The notes under the pieces are model-generated. The model was not told the DNA's origin, made no database searches, and worked only from the letters and a program-made list of their open reading frames with translations. Source: DASUAS01 sp963756895 (GTDB lineage Bacteria > Actinomycetota > Acidimicrobiia > IMCC26256 > DASPTH01). Taken from it: a stretch of DNA of 64,000 nucleotides. This document shows, piece after piece, positions 63,279 to 64,000 of this stretch. The DNA lies in the NCBI GenBank assembly GCA_963756895.1, contig CAVWPI010000011.1:496001-560000 (forward strand), in the 5' to 3' direction. How positions within the stretch are numbered: the stretch's first letter is position 1; every line of letters starts with the position of its first letter. The translations under genes and the position numbers were made by a program.

Positions 63279-63771
63279 CCGCGCGCGTCGACCGACCCTC
63301 AGCGCGCGTCGTTCTGGTGGACGACGCGGGAAGCGTTCTGTTGTTCCGGATCGTCGACGTGCTCGACACGAAGCCGCCGGTCTGGATCACCCCGGGGGTG
63401 GCGTCGAAGCAGGTGAGGATCTTGCCGGAGCCGCAGCACGGGAGCTCAACGAGGAGACGGGCCTGGTGGTCGCGCCGAGCGATCTGGGGGCGCCGGTCGC
63501 GGTGTGTCGCGGCGAATGGGAGTTCCGAGGCGTGCCGCTGTACTCGGAGGACTGGTTCTTCGGGTTGCGTGTCCCGCGGTTCGATCCGACGGATGACGGC
63601 TGGACTGCTCTGGAACGTGAGCTCCACGAGTCGTGGCGCTGGTGGCCGCCCGAAGCGCTCGAGGGGTCGCGTGAGGCCGTCCTTCCGGAAGGACTGGAGG
63701 AACTCGTGCGCAACCTTGTGCTCGGTCGCCGCTCGTCGGAGCCGCTCGAACTTCCCTGGAAGGCCATCTGA
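63275..63771 (+). CDS. Nudix hydrolase, frameshifted
   Basis: Nudix protein of about 165 residues. N-terminal ARVVLVDDAGSVLLFRIV and WITPGG; the Nudix box GVEAGEDLAGAAARELNEETGLV follows in another frame, with the REL.EE residues that bind metal. The frame change coincides with the GGGGG run at 63402-63406, where one missing G would restore the frame, a typical homopolymer error. The rest (WRWWPPEALEGSREAVLPEG) is intact. It probably hydrolyses a nucleoside diphosphate derivative. Confidence 0.8.
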
Positions 63772-63800
63772 TCCCACCCTGATCCCACCCTGATCCCACC
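63768..63800. repeat. Three tandem copies of an 11-bp unit
   Basis: CTGATCCCACC repeated three times without interruption, beginning within the Nudix stop codon. Short tandem repeat; possibly a recent duplication. Confidence 0.7.
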
Positions 63801-63880
63801 ACGACGTGTCGTCACGATCCGACGACGGGAGACCGGCCGTCGCGCGATCAGGGCGACACGGGCACTCTTCTGCGCGACCG

Positions 63881-63914
63881 TGGCGGTTCCCCGCCATCAC
63901 GGCTCGCCGCCGTG
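63881..63914. terminator. Two adjacent GC-rich hairpins
   Basis: TGGCGG-ttcc-CCGCCA (63881-63896) followed by CACGGC-tcgcc-GCCGTG (63898-63914). Possible terminator region after the Nudix gene; no T tract. Confidence 0.3.
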
Positions 63915-63971
63915 AGGCACGATGAGCACACGGCACGAAGGCGTCGAACCGAAGCTCGGACGGAGGCAGGC

Positions 63972-64000
63972 ATGGCATCGCTCGCAGAGGAGTCGGCGAC
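63972..64000 (+). CDS. Start of an unidentified gene running off the right edge
   Basis: ATG 63972 preceded by GGAGGCAGG with suitable spacing; only MASLAEESA is visible. Too short to identify. Confidence 0.35.

Noticed and set aside
63768..63800. Short CRISPR-like array
   Set aside because: Units are 11 bp and directly abutting, without spacers.
1..64000. tRNA, rRNA, riboswitch, phage or transposon genes
   Set aside because: None recognised by eye; no conserved RNA motifs, integrase, transposase or terminal repeats were seen.

Overview
The window is GC-rich DNA (about 70% by eye) with dense, mostly short-gapped genes, many GTG starts and frequent ATGA/GTGA/TGATG overlaps. The gene content (three luciferase-like putative F420 oxidoreductases, several PPOX/F420-type flavin-fold proteins, many SDRs, crotonases and SCP-x-type thiolases, a CYP142-like P450, an EchA20-IpdA-IpdB-IpdC steroid cluster, DUF5522 and DUF6629 proteins) points to an actinobacterium that degrades lipids or steroids. 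An uncultured Acidimicrobiia-type lineage is my guess, not something the sequence proves. No rRNA, tRNA, CRISPR array, integrase or transposase was seen.

Layout. 0-7 kb: LOG-family fragment, RNB exonuclease, two divergent PAP2 phosphatases, a diacylglycerol-kinase-like lipid kinase, a YihY membrane protein and a phospholipase D (envelope lipid metabolism). 7-14 kb: HAD hydrolase and SDR divergent from a TetR/crotonase/SDR operon with a perfect 17-bp palindrome between them, then an SH3 protein, a CocE-type hydrolase, another SDR and a secreted HNH nuclease. 14.6-20 kb: GntR regulator with an operator over its start, VOC protein, alpha/beta hydrolase, PPOX proteins, a methyltransferase and small conserved proteins. 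20-28.8 kb: SnoaL proteins, SDRs, a thiolase-like protein, two LLM oxidoreductases, a sulfotransferase and a crotonase.

28.9-35.3 kb is the most unusual block: MarR regulator, amidohydrolase, a DegT-family protein with histidine in place of the PLP lysine, SDR, CYP142-like P450 and an N-acyl-D-amino-acid-deacylase-like amidohydrolase, bounded on both sides by hairpins built on TGCGTCA. 35.4-46 kb holds more acyl-CoA and alcohol oxidation genes, including two DUF35 proteins followed by two thiolases. 46-52 kb holds an amidohydrolase/hydrolase pair, a beta-propeller-like plus Ig-like pair of unknown role, a bactofilin-like membrane protein and DUF6629.

52.1-56.6 kb is an operon in the order EchA20, IpdA, IpdB, IpdC, MaoC, PPOX, matching the order of the first four genes in the mycobacterial cholesterol C/D-ring pathway. 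56.6-64 kb holds a methyltransferase, a macro-domain protein, a badly broken ABC permease, an SDR, a 47-residue membrane protein missed by length filters, a nucleotidyltransferase, a cupin-like protein and a Nudix hydrolase.

Two general points. First, about two dozen genes carry frameshifts, mostly single extra G or C bases, that break otherwise well-conserved families; I treat these as probable sequence errors and annotate through them. Second, at least eleven genes have TAnnnT exactly 7 or 8 bases before the start codon, the geometry of leaderless transcripts, and this decides several starts.
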